A stretch of 64,000 nucleotides of DNA from Porites lobata (GCA_942486035.1 CALNXK010000183.1:16001-80000); one strand, 5' to 3'. Shown: positions 43,532-52,677, counted from the first letter of the stretch. Numbers and translations: made by a program. Notes: generated from the sequence alone by a model not told the origin.

Positions 43532-44377
43532 ATGACTCTACCCAGAGACTTCATTCACTCTCTAAGTGTGGAGACTGTTGTAGTTGTTGCTTTCTGTCAC
43601 GGTTTCAAAACCACCGATGAGTTTTTTCTCTATAGAGAAATTGGTTTATGTAGTCGAGATGGATATCATCATCTTTTGTTGTCTTATTCTCCTGGACGTG
43701 ACTTGTTTGCTTTTTCCAATGAGACCCAAATGAGTATTGATGAGCAAATGAAGTACGATCATGGACTAACCTTTGACAACACATCTGGACGAGATCAGAA
43801 TTTGGTTGCTGTCGATGTCAAACAATGGTACAAGACTCATTGTCCCTCCGATTTCCCCGCTGTGGGTTTGCTAGATGTTACTCCACCGCTGATTCAAGCC
43901 ATGGATATCCCTACTGTGGACCTTACCATCGGTTTAAACGAGATCCATGAACTGCCTATAGGTACCACGAATGTCATGTCACCTAGCGATTTTATACATT
44001 GGTGTAGAAATCACAGTGATGGCAAGCTTCCCGTTTGGCATGATTATTGTGCCCGCGTCCTGGTGTGTAAGCTCAGTTGGTGGTTACGCAAAACCTTGCA
44101 CGTTCAACCCTCGGTCCAAGAAGTCAATGCTCAGCGTGTTTTGTGGCAAAAGCGTTGTGACGAATTGTTGGAATGGGTTCTATGTGACTATTGCATTCAA
44201 GAAAAAGATGATGCTTTTGCCAAGGGGTTAGGATTAGATTGGGTGCCAGACAATTGCGATGGCAAATGTAAAATAGTGCAGTACATTTTTGAAAGAGAAA
44301 TAACCGACCCTAGATGGGATTTTTCTTATAAGGATGAATTACCCGAATGTATGCGAAAATTGGCGATAAAAGTGTGA
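43532..44377 (+). CDS. Unknown 281-aa protein, intact
   Basis: ATG 43532 (MTLPRDFIHSLSVETVVVV) lies just after the TTTAAATA box and before any other in-frame ATG; the frame is open to TGA 44375. It contains a cysteine-rich C-terminal half (WHDYCARVLVCKL, VLCDYCIQEK, NCDGKCK) and many aromatic residues. I recognise no domain. The intact length beside a broken polymerase suggests recent activity, selection, or simple chance. The distribution of cysteines could form a zinc site. Confidence 0.55.
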   Translation: MTLPRDFIHSLSVETVVVVAFCHGFKTTDEFFLYREIGLCSRDGYHHLLLSYSPGRDLFAFSNETQMSIDEQMKYDHGLTFDNTSGRDQNLVAVDVKQWYKTHCPSDFPAVGLLDVTPPLIQAMDIPTVDLTIGLNEIHELPIGTTNVMSPSDFIHWCRNHSDGKLPVWHDYCARVLVCKLSWWLRKTLHVQPSVQEVNAQRVLWQKRCDELLEWVLCDYCIQEKDDAFAKGLGLDWVPDNCDGKCKIVQYIFEREITDPRWDFSYKDELPECMRKLAIKV

Positions 44378-44511
44378 TGTGTAATAAAATTTCATTTGAC
44401 CACCATGACTCAACCGAGTGACATTGTTTACCCTGTTTTTCAAAAAGAAGTTAGAAGAGTCCCAAAGGAAATACATTAGGGTGGACAAGTCAGTGAAGCG
44501 TGAACTGTCGA

Positions 44512-44517
44512 TATAAG
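44512..44517 (+). promoter_or_regulatory. TATAAG box
   Basis: TATAAG about 30 bases ahead of the ATG at 44547, a mirror on plus of the start-proximal TATA boxes of the minus block. Confidence 0.35.
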
Positions 44518-44546
44518 CAAGTGATGTTGTTGACTCACCATCAGTG

Positions 44547-44726
44547 ATGACTGACAACGAGTGGTTTGCTATTGTGGGAGAAGCCGTGATTTTTTGCGCT
44601 AGTTTAGTTCAGAAAATCAAGACGTTAAAGCAGCAACTTCAATCTGCCCAGGAGAAATTGACGAGACTCAAAACTGCTGTCAGACTTGGAAGAACGATAT
44701 CGCTACGACACCGTGCACTGAGATGA
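44547..44726 (+). CDS. Small hydrophobic/coiled-coil protein
   Basis: MTDNEWFAIVGEAVIFCASL gives an N-terminal hydrophobic stretch, then a heptad-like segment (IKTLKQQLQSAQEKLTRLK) and a basic end; 59 aa to TGA 44724. A TATAAG at 44512-44517 lies 30 bases upstream. Unknown function; the next frame starts at the stop (TGAAC overlap ATGA at 44722). Confidence 0.45.
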   Translation: MTDNEWFAIVGEAVIFCASLVQKIKTLKQQLQSAQEKLTRLKTAVRLGRTISLRHRALR

Positions 44727-44952
44727 ACACGTTGTTGAAAAACTAGATCCTGGAAGCTTTTCCAACTACAAAGAGTTTATTCGCGCTTTGCTCATTGAAG
44801 CCTTGGCTAATACAGAGTTTACCTTTGACGAGTTGAATTACAATCTCTATGCTTTGAACAAAGAGATTTTTAATAAAATGAACAAAGAAACGACGGCCTT
44901 TTTTAAATTCTTGCATCGAACACCTGATGTGGATTATAAGATGAAGGAGTGA
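44722..44952 (+). pseudogene. Tandem paralogue 1 of an unknown helical protein, frameshifted
   Basis: ATG 44722 is followed within 15 bases by a frame change; the longer frame reads DPGSFSNYKEFIRALLIEAL, then FTFDELNYNLYALNKEIF, to TGA 44950. The gene at 44995-45219 has the same pattern (EPSKVKAYNAFMQAIILESI, LTFDKLNKLLSNYNKEIF), so the two are tandem duplicates. The domain looks all-helical and carries no known catalytic motif. Confidence 0.45.
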
Positions 44953-44994
44953 CTTTCTTGAGTTGCATTCAACACTGACTTTTCTGGAATGAAC

Positions 44995-45219
44995 ATGGAC
45001 ACCCTTTTCAACTGTATAGAACCTTCTAAAGTAAAAGCTTATAATGCTTTTATGCAAGCCATCATTTTAGAAAGCATCTCGCATCACAATTTAACTTTTG
45101 ATAAATTGAACAAGTTATTGTCCAATTATAACAAAGAGATTTTTGAACATGTTTGTGAAAAAGCCATTTCCTGTTTTGATACCTATACCACTGAAAGCAT
45201 CAAGTCCTATGGGAATTGA
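44995..45219 (+). CDS. Tandem paralogue 2 of an unknown helical protein, intact
   Basis: MDTLFNCIEPSKVKAYNA starts the better-preserved copy; a second ATG six bases upstream (44989) is also possible. 74 aa to TGA 45217. Shared core with the upstream copy is FDxLNxxLxxxNKEIF. Unknown function. Confidence 0.5.
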   Translation: MDTLFNCIEPSKVKAYNAFMQAIILESISHHNLTFDKLNKLLSNYNKEIFEHVCEKAISCFDTYTTESIKSYGN

Positions 45220-45305
45220 ACATGTCCGGACAATGACGTCATGGCATTGTTTCTTCTAGTTATATTACTCTTTGACATTGTGTTTGCTTCATTCTTTGAC
45301 GCAAG

Positions 45306-45887
45306 ATGTTGGGTGTTGAACGTTTTACGATTATCAGTGGTGGTGCTTATGGGGTTGATTTAGAAGCAGAACGTTTTGCACGAGACTTTGGTTTAGCTGT
45401 CAAGATCCTAATTCCACCTTGTCATCCACGAAGCAAATACTTGCACCCGTTAACGCATCAACAGTTGGGAGAAGCCATTCCAATCACAAACCAAGTCTCC
45501 AATCGCCTCAACAAACCATTAAGCAATCCCATCAGTTTATAGTACATTCACCGGAATTATCATGTGGTGAAACAAGCCGAAATGGTGCTGGCTTTTACAA
45601 GCTTTCAACCTGAATGTAACTTATGCTTTGGAGGTACCGGTTGGTCAGTCGAAATGGCCAAACGTCTCAAGAAAATCCTGTACGTGTACGATGTGGAACG
45701 CAACATTTGGTTCTGGTACAATCACCAGCAAGATTTATTCTACGCCTGTGATCAGATGTCTGAGTTTGCTTTACCCACCTTTTTACCCAAAACGGCCATT
45801 GTGGGGATCAGAAACATTTACGATTTTCCAGAGGCTTTATTAGAACTTCAAGATACCTTTAAACGTAGTCTCAATATACCTGTATAA
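45306..45887 (+). pseudogene. SLOG-fold nucleotide-binding protein, one internal stop
   Basis: One frame from ATG 45306 to TAA 45885 with a single in-frame TAG (45540-45542). The first half has ERFTIISGGAYGVDLEAERFA, the glycine loop of the SLOG (LOG/DprA/YspA) Rossmann-like family. The second has RNYHVVKQAEMVLAF and CFGGTGWSVEMAKRL, the second phosphate-binding loop GGTGW, then YVYDVERNIWFWYN. SLOG domains bind or process nucleotides and ADP-ribose-like ligands and recur in conflict systems. The first strand of the fold is missing upstream of the ATG; an AG just before it (GACGCAAG) could be an acceptor from an upstream exon. Confidence 0.6.
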
Positions 45888-45920
45888 AGTTTTTCATTTT
45901 TACACAGATTCTGTCACTTG

Positions 45921-45992
45921 GTCTCGGTAGTATAATGGTTAGTATCTCTGCCTGTCACGCAGAAGATCTGGGTTCGATTCCCAGCCGAGACG
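45921..45992 (+). tRNA. tRNA-Asp (anticodon GTC)
   Basis: The acceptor stem pairs GTCTCGG with CCGAGAC (7/7). D arm TAGTATAATGGTTAGTA, anticodon stem TCTGC/GCAGA around CTGTCAC (anticodon GTC), T arm CTGGG TTCGATT CCCAG. All stems are intact and the sequence closely follows eukaryotic tRNA-Asp. A TTTTTT Pol III terminator begins at 45996. It lies 30-odd bases after the SLOG gene, inside the Polinton. Confidence 0.9.
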
Positions 45993-46038
45993 TTGTTTTT
46001 TAATAAAGTGTGATATTCTTACTCTCATTCTTTGTGGT

Positions 46039-46112
46039 GGTCTCGATTGTATAGTGGTTAGTACGTCTGTTTGTGGCACAGAAAGCTCGGGTTCGAATCC
46101 CGATCGGGACCT
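46039..46112 (+). tRNA. tRNA-His (anticodon GTG)
   Basis: The acceptor pairs GGTCTCG with CGGGACC (one G-T pair). D arm ATTGTATAGTGGTTAGTAC, anticodon stem TCTGT/ACAGA around TTGTGGC (anticodon GTG), T arm CTCGGGTTCGAATCCCGAT. It closely resembles eukaryotic tRNA-His. TTTT follows at 46115. It sits 46 bases after the tRNA-Asp, in the same orientation. Confidence 0.88.
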
Positions 46113-46283
46113 TCTTTTCGATGTTGATCGTTTATCAATGTCGGAAAGACTTATTTATTTTTTCTTCTTTCTTTAAGTTCGGAACGCGCTAGCACATGGT
46201 GTTAACGTTAGTACGGGATTCCCTCCTTTCCAACATCCCAATGTTGTAAGTTCGATTCTCCCTTTCGCCTTTTTTATTCAGCT
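46113..46283. other. Spacer with a degenerate tRNA-like sequence
   Basis: Between the tRNA-His and the right terminal repeat. About 46190-46271 has A-box-like (TAGCACATGGTG) and B-box-like (AGTTCGATTC) phrases and a final TTTTTT, but acceptor pairing is absent. It may be a decayed third tRNA. Confidence 0.4.
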
Positions 46284-46671
46284 TCACAACGTTTTACAAC
46301 GCTTTTCGTTACTGCGCATTCGTTGTGCCTCGCGCATGCGCCTTGCGCAGGGCCACCAATTCTGTCCCACATGTGTGCAGTGACTCAACCGATTACACAT
46401 ATAAGTTCGCTTCCCCTTTAGTATAATAACTACTCAAGTGTCTCTCTTTCTTGCCTCATGACATCATCCCTCGTTAACATAATTGCGACCCCGTTCCGAA
46501 GGGACCCGAGCCCTCTCCGAAGGCTTCCGACCACACCCGAGCCTCGTTCTAAGATATTTCCGATTTCCCCCAACAATAGATCGACATATCCTCTCGACCA
46601 ATCAGAAGGCTCGAAAGACAATAGACCTCCTATCTAGAACAATGGGGACCCAACAGACTACGTATGCTGCT
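46284..46671 (-). repeat. Polinton right terminal inverted repeat
   Basis: Inverse of the left repeat, ending ACTACGTATGCTGCT. About 100 extra bases (roughly 46348-46437) interrupt the match and are absent from the left copy. The outer 230 bases match closely. Confidence 0.88.
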
Positions 46672-46677
46672 AACCGA
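46672..46677 (+). repeat. Polinton target-site duplication, right (AACCGA)
   Basis: Identical to 22257-22262. Confidence 0.92.
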
Positions 46678-47438
46678 CATTATGCTAACCCAAATATATA
46701 AATTGTCTCTTATATGCGGATCTTCTCTAGATCAGCTAAAAGCCTTCACATAATCCTTTAAGCTGGAATCTTTCTATGAAAATGCCGGTTTAAGTGTAAA
46801 TTTAACTGGTAAGTCTTTAAACAACTAGTTGTTCAGATTCGGCGCTGATGAACTGGAAAACGTTAAATCCTACAATTATCTTGGACTCATAATGCTGAGT
46901 TCTTTTGCAAACTTTAATCTCGCTAGGCAAGAGCTGAAGAAAGTTGCACTTAAAGCACCCTATAAATTACGAAAAGAGATGGGAAACCACTTCAGAGAAC
47001 ATATAAAATTAACGATGAAGTTATTTGATGCACTGATATCTCCCATACTCTTTTATGCGAGTGAAGTGAGGGGGATTGATTGCAATGGACAATTAAAAAA
47101 GGATCCAGCAGAATTAGTTCAAAATAAATTCCTAAAGTGGTTGCTGGGAGTTAATAAATAAGAAAGAATTTGCAGAAAGAATTTGCCCAATTTGTAAAAT
47201 AGAAGTGGAGGACGAATACCATTTTCTAAATATATGCCCTGCTTACCAGGAAAAAAGATGTTCGTTACTAGATTATTTGGAAAAAGAATATAGAATAAAA
47301 ATAAGCAGAATGTCACCTAACAAAATATTCATGTTTCTAATAAACCCCCCTAGCGGAAATGCTAAAATACAAAAACTAATAGCAAAACATATATTCGAAT
47401 GCTTTGAAAAAAGGAAAGGGGAAGACGGTAAAAAGTAG
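46678..47438 (+). pseudogene. Retrotransposon ORF2, second half of reverse transcriptase
   Basis: Resumes the reverse transcriptase cut at 22262. The first 50 bases cover the YADD region, which now reads YAD with one aspartate missing. Then FGADELENVKSYNYLGLIM, FDALISPILFYASE and KFLKWLLG are the usual thumb and C-terminal segments of L2/CR1 elements, and ICPAYQEKR with KIFMFLINPP ends the protein. Stops and a frame change near 47150-47160 break it. A (TATG)n tail follows at 47572. Confidence 0.65.
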
Positions 47439-47596
47439 ATACTCTAGGACTTAATTAATTAATAACTTATTAGCCATATATGGTTAGGAATTTTTTGTTG
47501 TTTGTAATTTTAGTTATTTGGAAATAGTTGATATACTATTTATTGTATAAGACTCCAAATAAATAAAATATGTATGTATGTATGTATGTATGTATG

Positions 47597-48478
47597 CCCC
47601 AAAACTAAGTCATGCCCCCCTTCTCATTACGCAAAAATTAATTTCAACCCCCCCTTTGAAACTGAGAAAAGTCTCCTCCCATTGATTCCCTCCTACCTAG
47701 TTTACTTGCTGGATTTCTTCCTCCGGTACAAACATCACTTCAAATGACTCTTCCACGTATGTCGAAGAGAAATCAGAATCACTGAGCTTGTGTCGTTTTC
47801 GCATGAATTGGGAGATTCCTCATCTTCTACAGCATCTCTGGTGCTAAGGTTCCCGCGTGCGTGGGTGAGAACTCGATCAATCAACTCAGCCTTGCTTCCA
47901 CTTATCTTAAGACCTTTTTGCTTTAGCAGCTTCTTGGTAAGCGCTTTTACATCTTTTACATATTTTATTTACCATACTTTAAATTTGTACTGCTATTAAA
48001 ATTTCAACAGTTGGGTTTTTCGTTCTCCTAAATTATGATGCCATGTGTGCTAACATTGGCATCTTTCGTTTTCATTGAATAACATTATAGTACTACTTTA
48101 TAGTGCTAAACTTTAATCAAAGTTTCCTGTTTTATTAAATCCTAGTGCAAATAAAGTAGCACTGTTTTAACATATATAACAGAGGCATTCCTTTCCTACT
48201 GCATGACAGATAGGAAAACAAAAGTTCATAGATCAGAACACCTTAGAGTTCATAAATTTGTCAGTTTTATTCCAATGTTAGCATTTATATTTGAACTGTA
48301 ATAACTCTTCCACTACTTTTCCAGTTTGCAAAAAGGAATGAAAAAGTAATGCCCCCTCTGTATGTATTAAATTTTACATCCAACCCCCTTCTTTCTTGTT
48401 GTCAGTTTTTCCTATGCCCCCCCCCCCTAATTTTCCACCCCCCCTCCAGGTAATTATTGCACAGTCCCTTAGAACGGT
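47597..48478. mobile_element. Right part of a split SAP transposon copy
   Basis: Begins with CCCCAAAACTAAGTCATG, the element position that directly follows the left fragment at 17741-17791, and ends GCACAGTCCC followed by TTA. About 880 bp. It contains the SAP ORF remnant on minus (about 47700-47975), in which the SAP segment (KISGSKAELIDRV) is open but the N-terminal CxxC part lies in another frame. Confidence 0.65.
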
Positions 48479-49178
48479 GCAGGTCTACTGCTTTTTTGGA
48501 GTCTTTTATGTAACAAGGTATTCCGTGTTCTACTTTTTGCTTGATCCCTTTCCTCGGGCTTTGGGTCACTGCACTCCTAGGGCAATTTGTCCACTTTTTA
48601 AGGGTAGTTTTGTTTAGTGGTTTTTCGTATCTGGCTGGACAATCGCTCTTACCTAGAATACGTAATAGTATTTGGCAAGTATATCATTGATGTAGCTAGG
48701 ATACATCTGCCTCAGGTGACCGACTGGTTTATCCTTTACAATCATTTCACTCTGGATGTCTCGTGTTAGTGGAGGTCAGAGGCTGGTTTTTAAAACATGA
48801 AGCACCCAATATTTAATTCCATCTGGATGGGATGTCTGTTCATTGCAACAGGACAACCCCAACGTTATGTTTCTGGTACCCATTTATAAACCTGGATCTA
48901 GTTGTTCGAGGGCCGATTAGCGCCAACGGCTGATATTTCTTCTGTTTAAAATCACTTTCACAGATAAGGTTTCTCTAGTTTTTAGAACATCCATTCATCA
49001 AATTGTAGAAAAAAAATGAAACTGACTTTGCCTCCTAAGCTTTCACACCTGAAATAAAAGTTTGCTCTAACCCGGTGGTTTTGAACAACCCTGCCCTGAT
49101 TGAAAAAACGGGTCTACGTAAGAGTTTTACTCACCCCGGTTTATTAGTGGCTTTATTTAAAGAAATCAGATCACTTAC

Positions 49179-49496
49179 AACGATAACGTATTTCAATTAC
49201 CCCAGTGTTTTCACTCGACCATCCAGTAATGTTGTTCATTCCTATGCATTTATAAGCCCCTGCGTGTTTTTCTTGGATATAAAGATTTTGAAGAACAGAA
49301 GATAAGGTGTCCTCTCCAACCAGCTGCTCGTAGAGATAAAAGCTGTCAGATCCGTTGATGATTCGTTTACTATCTGGATTGTACCAAGCAACAAGAGGAC
49401 GAGGCCATCCCTTAAAGGTACACTGAAGTACCATTTGCATCGTATGACGATAGTAATCCACTGGAGAACTGGTCTTAAATACTCTCTGAACTGGAA
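49179..49496 (-). CDS. Immunoglobulin-domain exon, right-flank unit
   Basis: Third copy of the 318-bp phase-1 Ig exon (TTTTCAG acceptor, GTAAGT donor). Landmarks are kept (LQCTFKG, VAWYNP, HAGAYKCIGMN), although the DxGDY motif has changed to AGAY. The sequons NGS and NIT remain; the one near the N-terminus is lost. There are more substitutions than between units A and B, yet no stop or frameshift. Confidence 0.72.
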
Positions 49497-51203
49497 CTGA
49501 AAAGCAATTTTTCGTCTTACTTTCCACGCTGATAAGTCATCCAATCAGTTATTTTTAAGATATAGTGATCTCTCTTTTTCAAGTGACACTTTCCTAAAAC
49601 AAACTCATTACTGCTTTACTGCAGTTCATATGTTGATTTTATATTAGGGACTCAGTAAAGTGCGTTTGTTAACGTTGAAGGTGATTCAGCCGGACGAAAC
49701 TTCAACCGCTTAATGATATTACTCTAACCGTAAGGGCTGACGTTACCATGCAATTAAATCTCCGTCAGCCACCTATGAGGTCTTCAGGGATCATTAATAA
49801 TACAATATGTAAAAAGAAGACAAAAAATTATCCATCATGATGTTTTTATATAAACCATGAATTACAAAAGAGGAAAAAGGAGAAAATGCTCACTGGCGTA
49901 TTTTATAGAAAAACAACCACGTGACTGATTTACATCCGTCGAATAGTTTTGTAGTAAGTATAGACCTTTACTGGCCCGGAGGTTTCTTTCAAGGCCCTGT
50001 CAGGTCAAATCTTGCACATTTCCACCAGTCTTAATCGAGCATTTTAGACTCACTTTAGAGTCTTTCGGCGTTACTGTTATCGTCTCAAAGGGGGGTTGAC
50101 AAGTCTGCGCGTTTGTTTCACAGTTCATGCCTAAATGACTGCGCCCCAGTATAAACGGCCGTGTCTTTCAATAGTTTAACAGACTAACCATAACCTATTT
50201 ACGCGCTCAACCTTTTTTTCCAAAGCTATAAAGCAACTATTTGAACATAATTGAGGAATCCGTTTTGTTATAATTATATATTTATTTAGCTTAAATCAGC
50301 TGGTCGTGACTTTAAATCTTATGTTAAAGGAAACGGAGAAACGACCAAATAATACGAGGGAGGAGGAAGTAAAAACCTTCAAAATAGGGGAGAGGGAAGA
50401 CGCAATCTGGAAAGAGAGAAGGGCAAAAATCATCAATGATATAGATTGTATATGATACACGACTCCCACTGGGATAAAACTTCACTCTGAATTTAAATTG
50501 GATTGTTTATATACTTTTCAAATGTTTTCTCAGAGGAGTTTGTCCTTAGTAAGTGTGGAACATTGCCCTATGTAAATTCTTTCTTCTACCCTGGAGGGTG
50601 GTATGAAGAGAAATGCACGTATGGTAACGTGTTTGTTGGTTTGGTTTGAAGTGAGTACAAACATTTAGGATTAATTCTTTTTTCTATTTTCCTCCTCTCC
50701 TAGGATATTTGTTTCTAGCAAAACTTTTTTCTGTCTCAGCTATTTCAGCAATAGATTTTATATGCGGTTAATTACTAGTTCAATGAATAAGGGGCTGTTC
50801 AAACTTGGTACTGAGAACTAGACTGTACTGAGCTACTAGCCCAAAATGGCATTGTTCACACCTTGGGTACCCTATATCACTGTGTACATATTTGCTCAGA
50901 TTCGCCCTGTCAGAAGTCATTGCAAAAGGAGTGTAGAAGAGCATACAAAACAGTACATTGTCTCGGAGCGAAAGAAAAGATGTGGACCCGGTGCCCATTA
51001 GTTCCCGAGAACTAGATCACGACCTCGTACACCGTGGGCACTGGCACCCTGCCCGAATTCTTAGCTTGGGTATATGAACAAAGACTGTAATCACATTACT
51101 GCCCCGAGAGTACCGTACTCAGGCACAGTACCCGAACACCAACTCTGAACGCCGCCTAATTCTACCATCTTTTTTCGACAATACGTTTTAAGTAGTATTC
51201 AAC

Positions 51204-51386
51204 ATGAGTGCGGTATATGTGGAAAAGGGAATCACTCTCAAACAGAATCAGTTTGAGGAGCTAAAACGTAGGGGAAATGATGTAAGTGGGCTGGTTGAGA
51301 GGACTGATGCCCGAGGCGACAATGGTGATAGTGAAGGTAATGATAAGCTTAAGAAAAGTTGCTTGGTCGTTGTAATGTACCTGTAA
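51204..51386 (+). CDS. Small ORF conserved between duplication units
   Basis: Relative of 5133-5324, 60 aa, MSAVYVEKGITLKQNQFEEL to VVVMYL. See that entry for the comparison. Function unknown. Confidence 0.3.
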   Translation: MSAVYVEKGITLKQNQFEELKRRGNDVSGLVERTDARGDNGDSEGNDKLKKSCLVVVMYL

Positions 51387-52010
51387 AGACATTTGGATGC
51401 AGGCAAGTTAAAGGACCTTCCAGGTAACATTATTTCTTTTAACAAGGGACAATTAAAAACCGAAAGGCCTGCATAGAAATTGCTATGTGTAGACATCCCA
51501 CATATGTCACCTGCTTATGCCTGGGAATCTAGTGAGAACCAGAAACTTGCCATTGAAACGTTGCGTTCAGTATCGCTTAGTGGCTAGTATGTAAGTGCAG
51601 TCGACACTCGACACTTCGCCGACAAGAATGTCTTCAAAACATTGCCAATATAGAGGAGAAGTAGTTACGTTACGCTGCCATGGTAGCAACATTTCTGGAT
51701 CTCAACAAACGTTCCCGGTCCTGCTAATGTAGCAGAAAAAAAACGAAAAAATTTACATGTATGAATTTCCGGTGCATGATTGCGCTCAGGAACAAAACGG
51801 TAGCCCATACTTTTCCTCTATCGTTCGACAATACAAATGACCGTCTTTCTCAAGAAAGATTGTTGAGATCCAGAAATTTTGCTACCATGGTAACTTGACG
51901 TCACGTTTTCCCCTAATTCTTGGCTGAGTTTCATGATGTGAACGAGTTTTTTCGCAGACCGTCAAGCAGTGGGCATGCGAGACAATCCGTCTTTGTCTAC
52001 TCTTGCCCGG

Positions 52011-52677
52011 CAGATCAGTCTTTAAATTTGGCTGTTTCGTCTCTCCTGTTCATTTGAAATAATGCAACCATTTTTGCGTACACCATGCAACTGTGTACTC
52101 TTTTGCCCAATAACTGTTACTAATTGGACGATTGACGTAATTCTTCGAGAACTAACCCATTCTCTGTTTGTCAGCATCATTTCGTTTAGTTTTGTGCTGT
52201 ATTGTAAATGAACGCATTATGACTAGACCATCTTACAATTTCATGTTCCAACTCGACATAGGCCGCTAGATCGTTCATTATGTGGCTAAACTGTTTGGCC
52301 CGTTTATTTAAACGCAGTTTAGCCAGTCAAGAGCGTTCTAAGACATTTCCAGTTTTCCCAAGGCTTTTATCTAAATACCATGCAATTTCTAGAAAGCATA
52401 CAGACTAGACAAAAAGAGCATTTATCATTCGAAGCAAATTTTTCTTTCTTTTCGTTGGCCGAGACCCCACCACGTGACCTGCAAATAACTGCCTACAAAT
52501 AATGGTCTGCTCGTGCGCAATGCCGTCCAACTGTTTTTGGCTGCCAATAATATTCTGCACGTGCCTAAAGGAAACCGTGCTTTTCTCCTTCTTGCGATCG
52601 CTCTTGCGTGAAAATGGCAGATCGCTTCGCTTCCGCGAGGATATCCATTAAAAAAAAAAACTCGGTGATCGAATGAT

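Larger units (their letters stand above)
22263..46671. mobile_element. Polinton/Maverick (adintovirus-like) element, 24.4 kb
   Basis: A complete element by its ends: termini AG...CT, terminal inverted repeats of 282 and 388 bp, and an exact 6-bp target duplication. It encodes a protein-primed family B DNA polymerase, chromodomain integrase, packaging ATPase, penton-like minor capsid protein, pX- and pVI-like small virion proteins, a phospholipase A2-like protein, zinc-finger and unknown accessory proteins, and two tRNA genes. Most core genes carry stops or frameshifts. Metazoan Polintons are regarded as integrated relatives of viruses. This copy is a degraded one in an animal genome. A nested transposon occupies 24191-26471. 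Confidence 0.92.
17792..47596 (+). mobile_element. L2/CR1-like non-LTR retrotransposon, split by a Polinton
   Basis: Two decayed frames on plus (ORF1 with an esterase, ORF2 with endonuclease and reverse transcriptase) and a (TATG)n tail at 47572-47596 define a non-LTR element of the L2/CR1 kind. About 5.4 kb belongs to the retrotransposon (17792-22262 and 46672-47596). The rest is the Polinton. Many stops and frameshifts show it is dead. The stretch 17792-18300 is presumably the 5' untranslated part; a run of related phrases (GATTTTCGGA, AATTTTCGGGA) occurs there. Confidence 0.7.
48479..52010 (+). repeat. Tandem duplication units, right-flank copies
   Basis: 48479-49965 is the right half of one unit (equivalent to 7190-8708) and 49966-52010 the left half of the next (equivalent to 4109 onward, and closest in content to unit B). 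The unit order therefore continues across the transposon stack. Similarity ends after the match to GTCAAGCAGTGGGCATG at about 51960-52010. Only the Ig exon and the small ORF at 51204 are candidate genes here. Confidence 0.8.

Noticed and set aside
46190..46271. Third tRNA gene after tRNA-His
   Set aside because: A-box and B-box phrases and a T-run are present, but the acceptor stem does not pair and the anticodon loop would be about 15 bases. Kept only as a possible tRNA relic.
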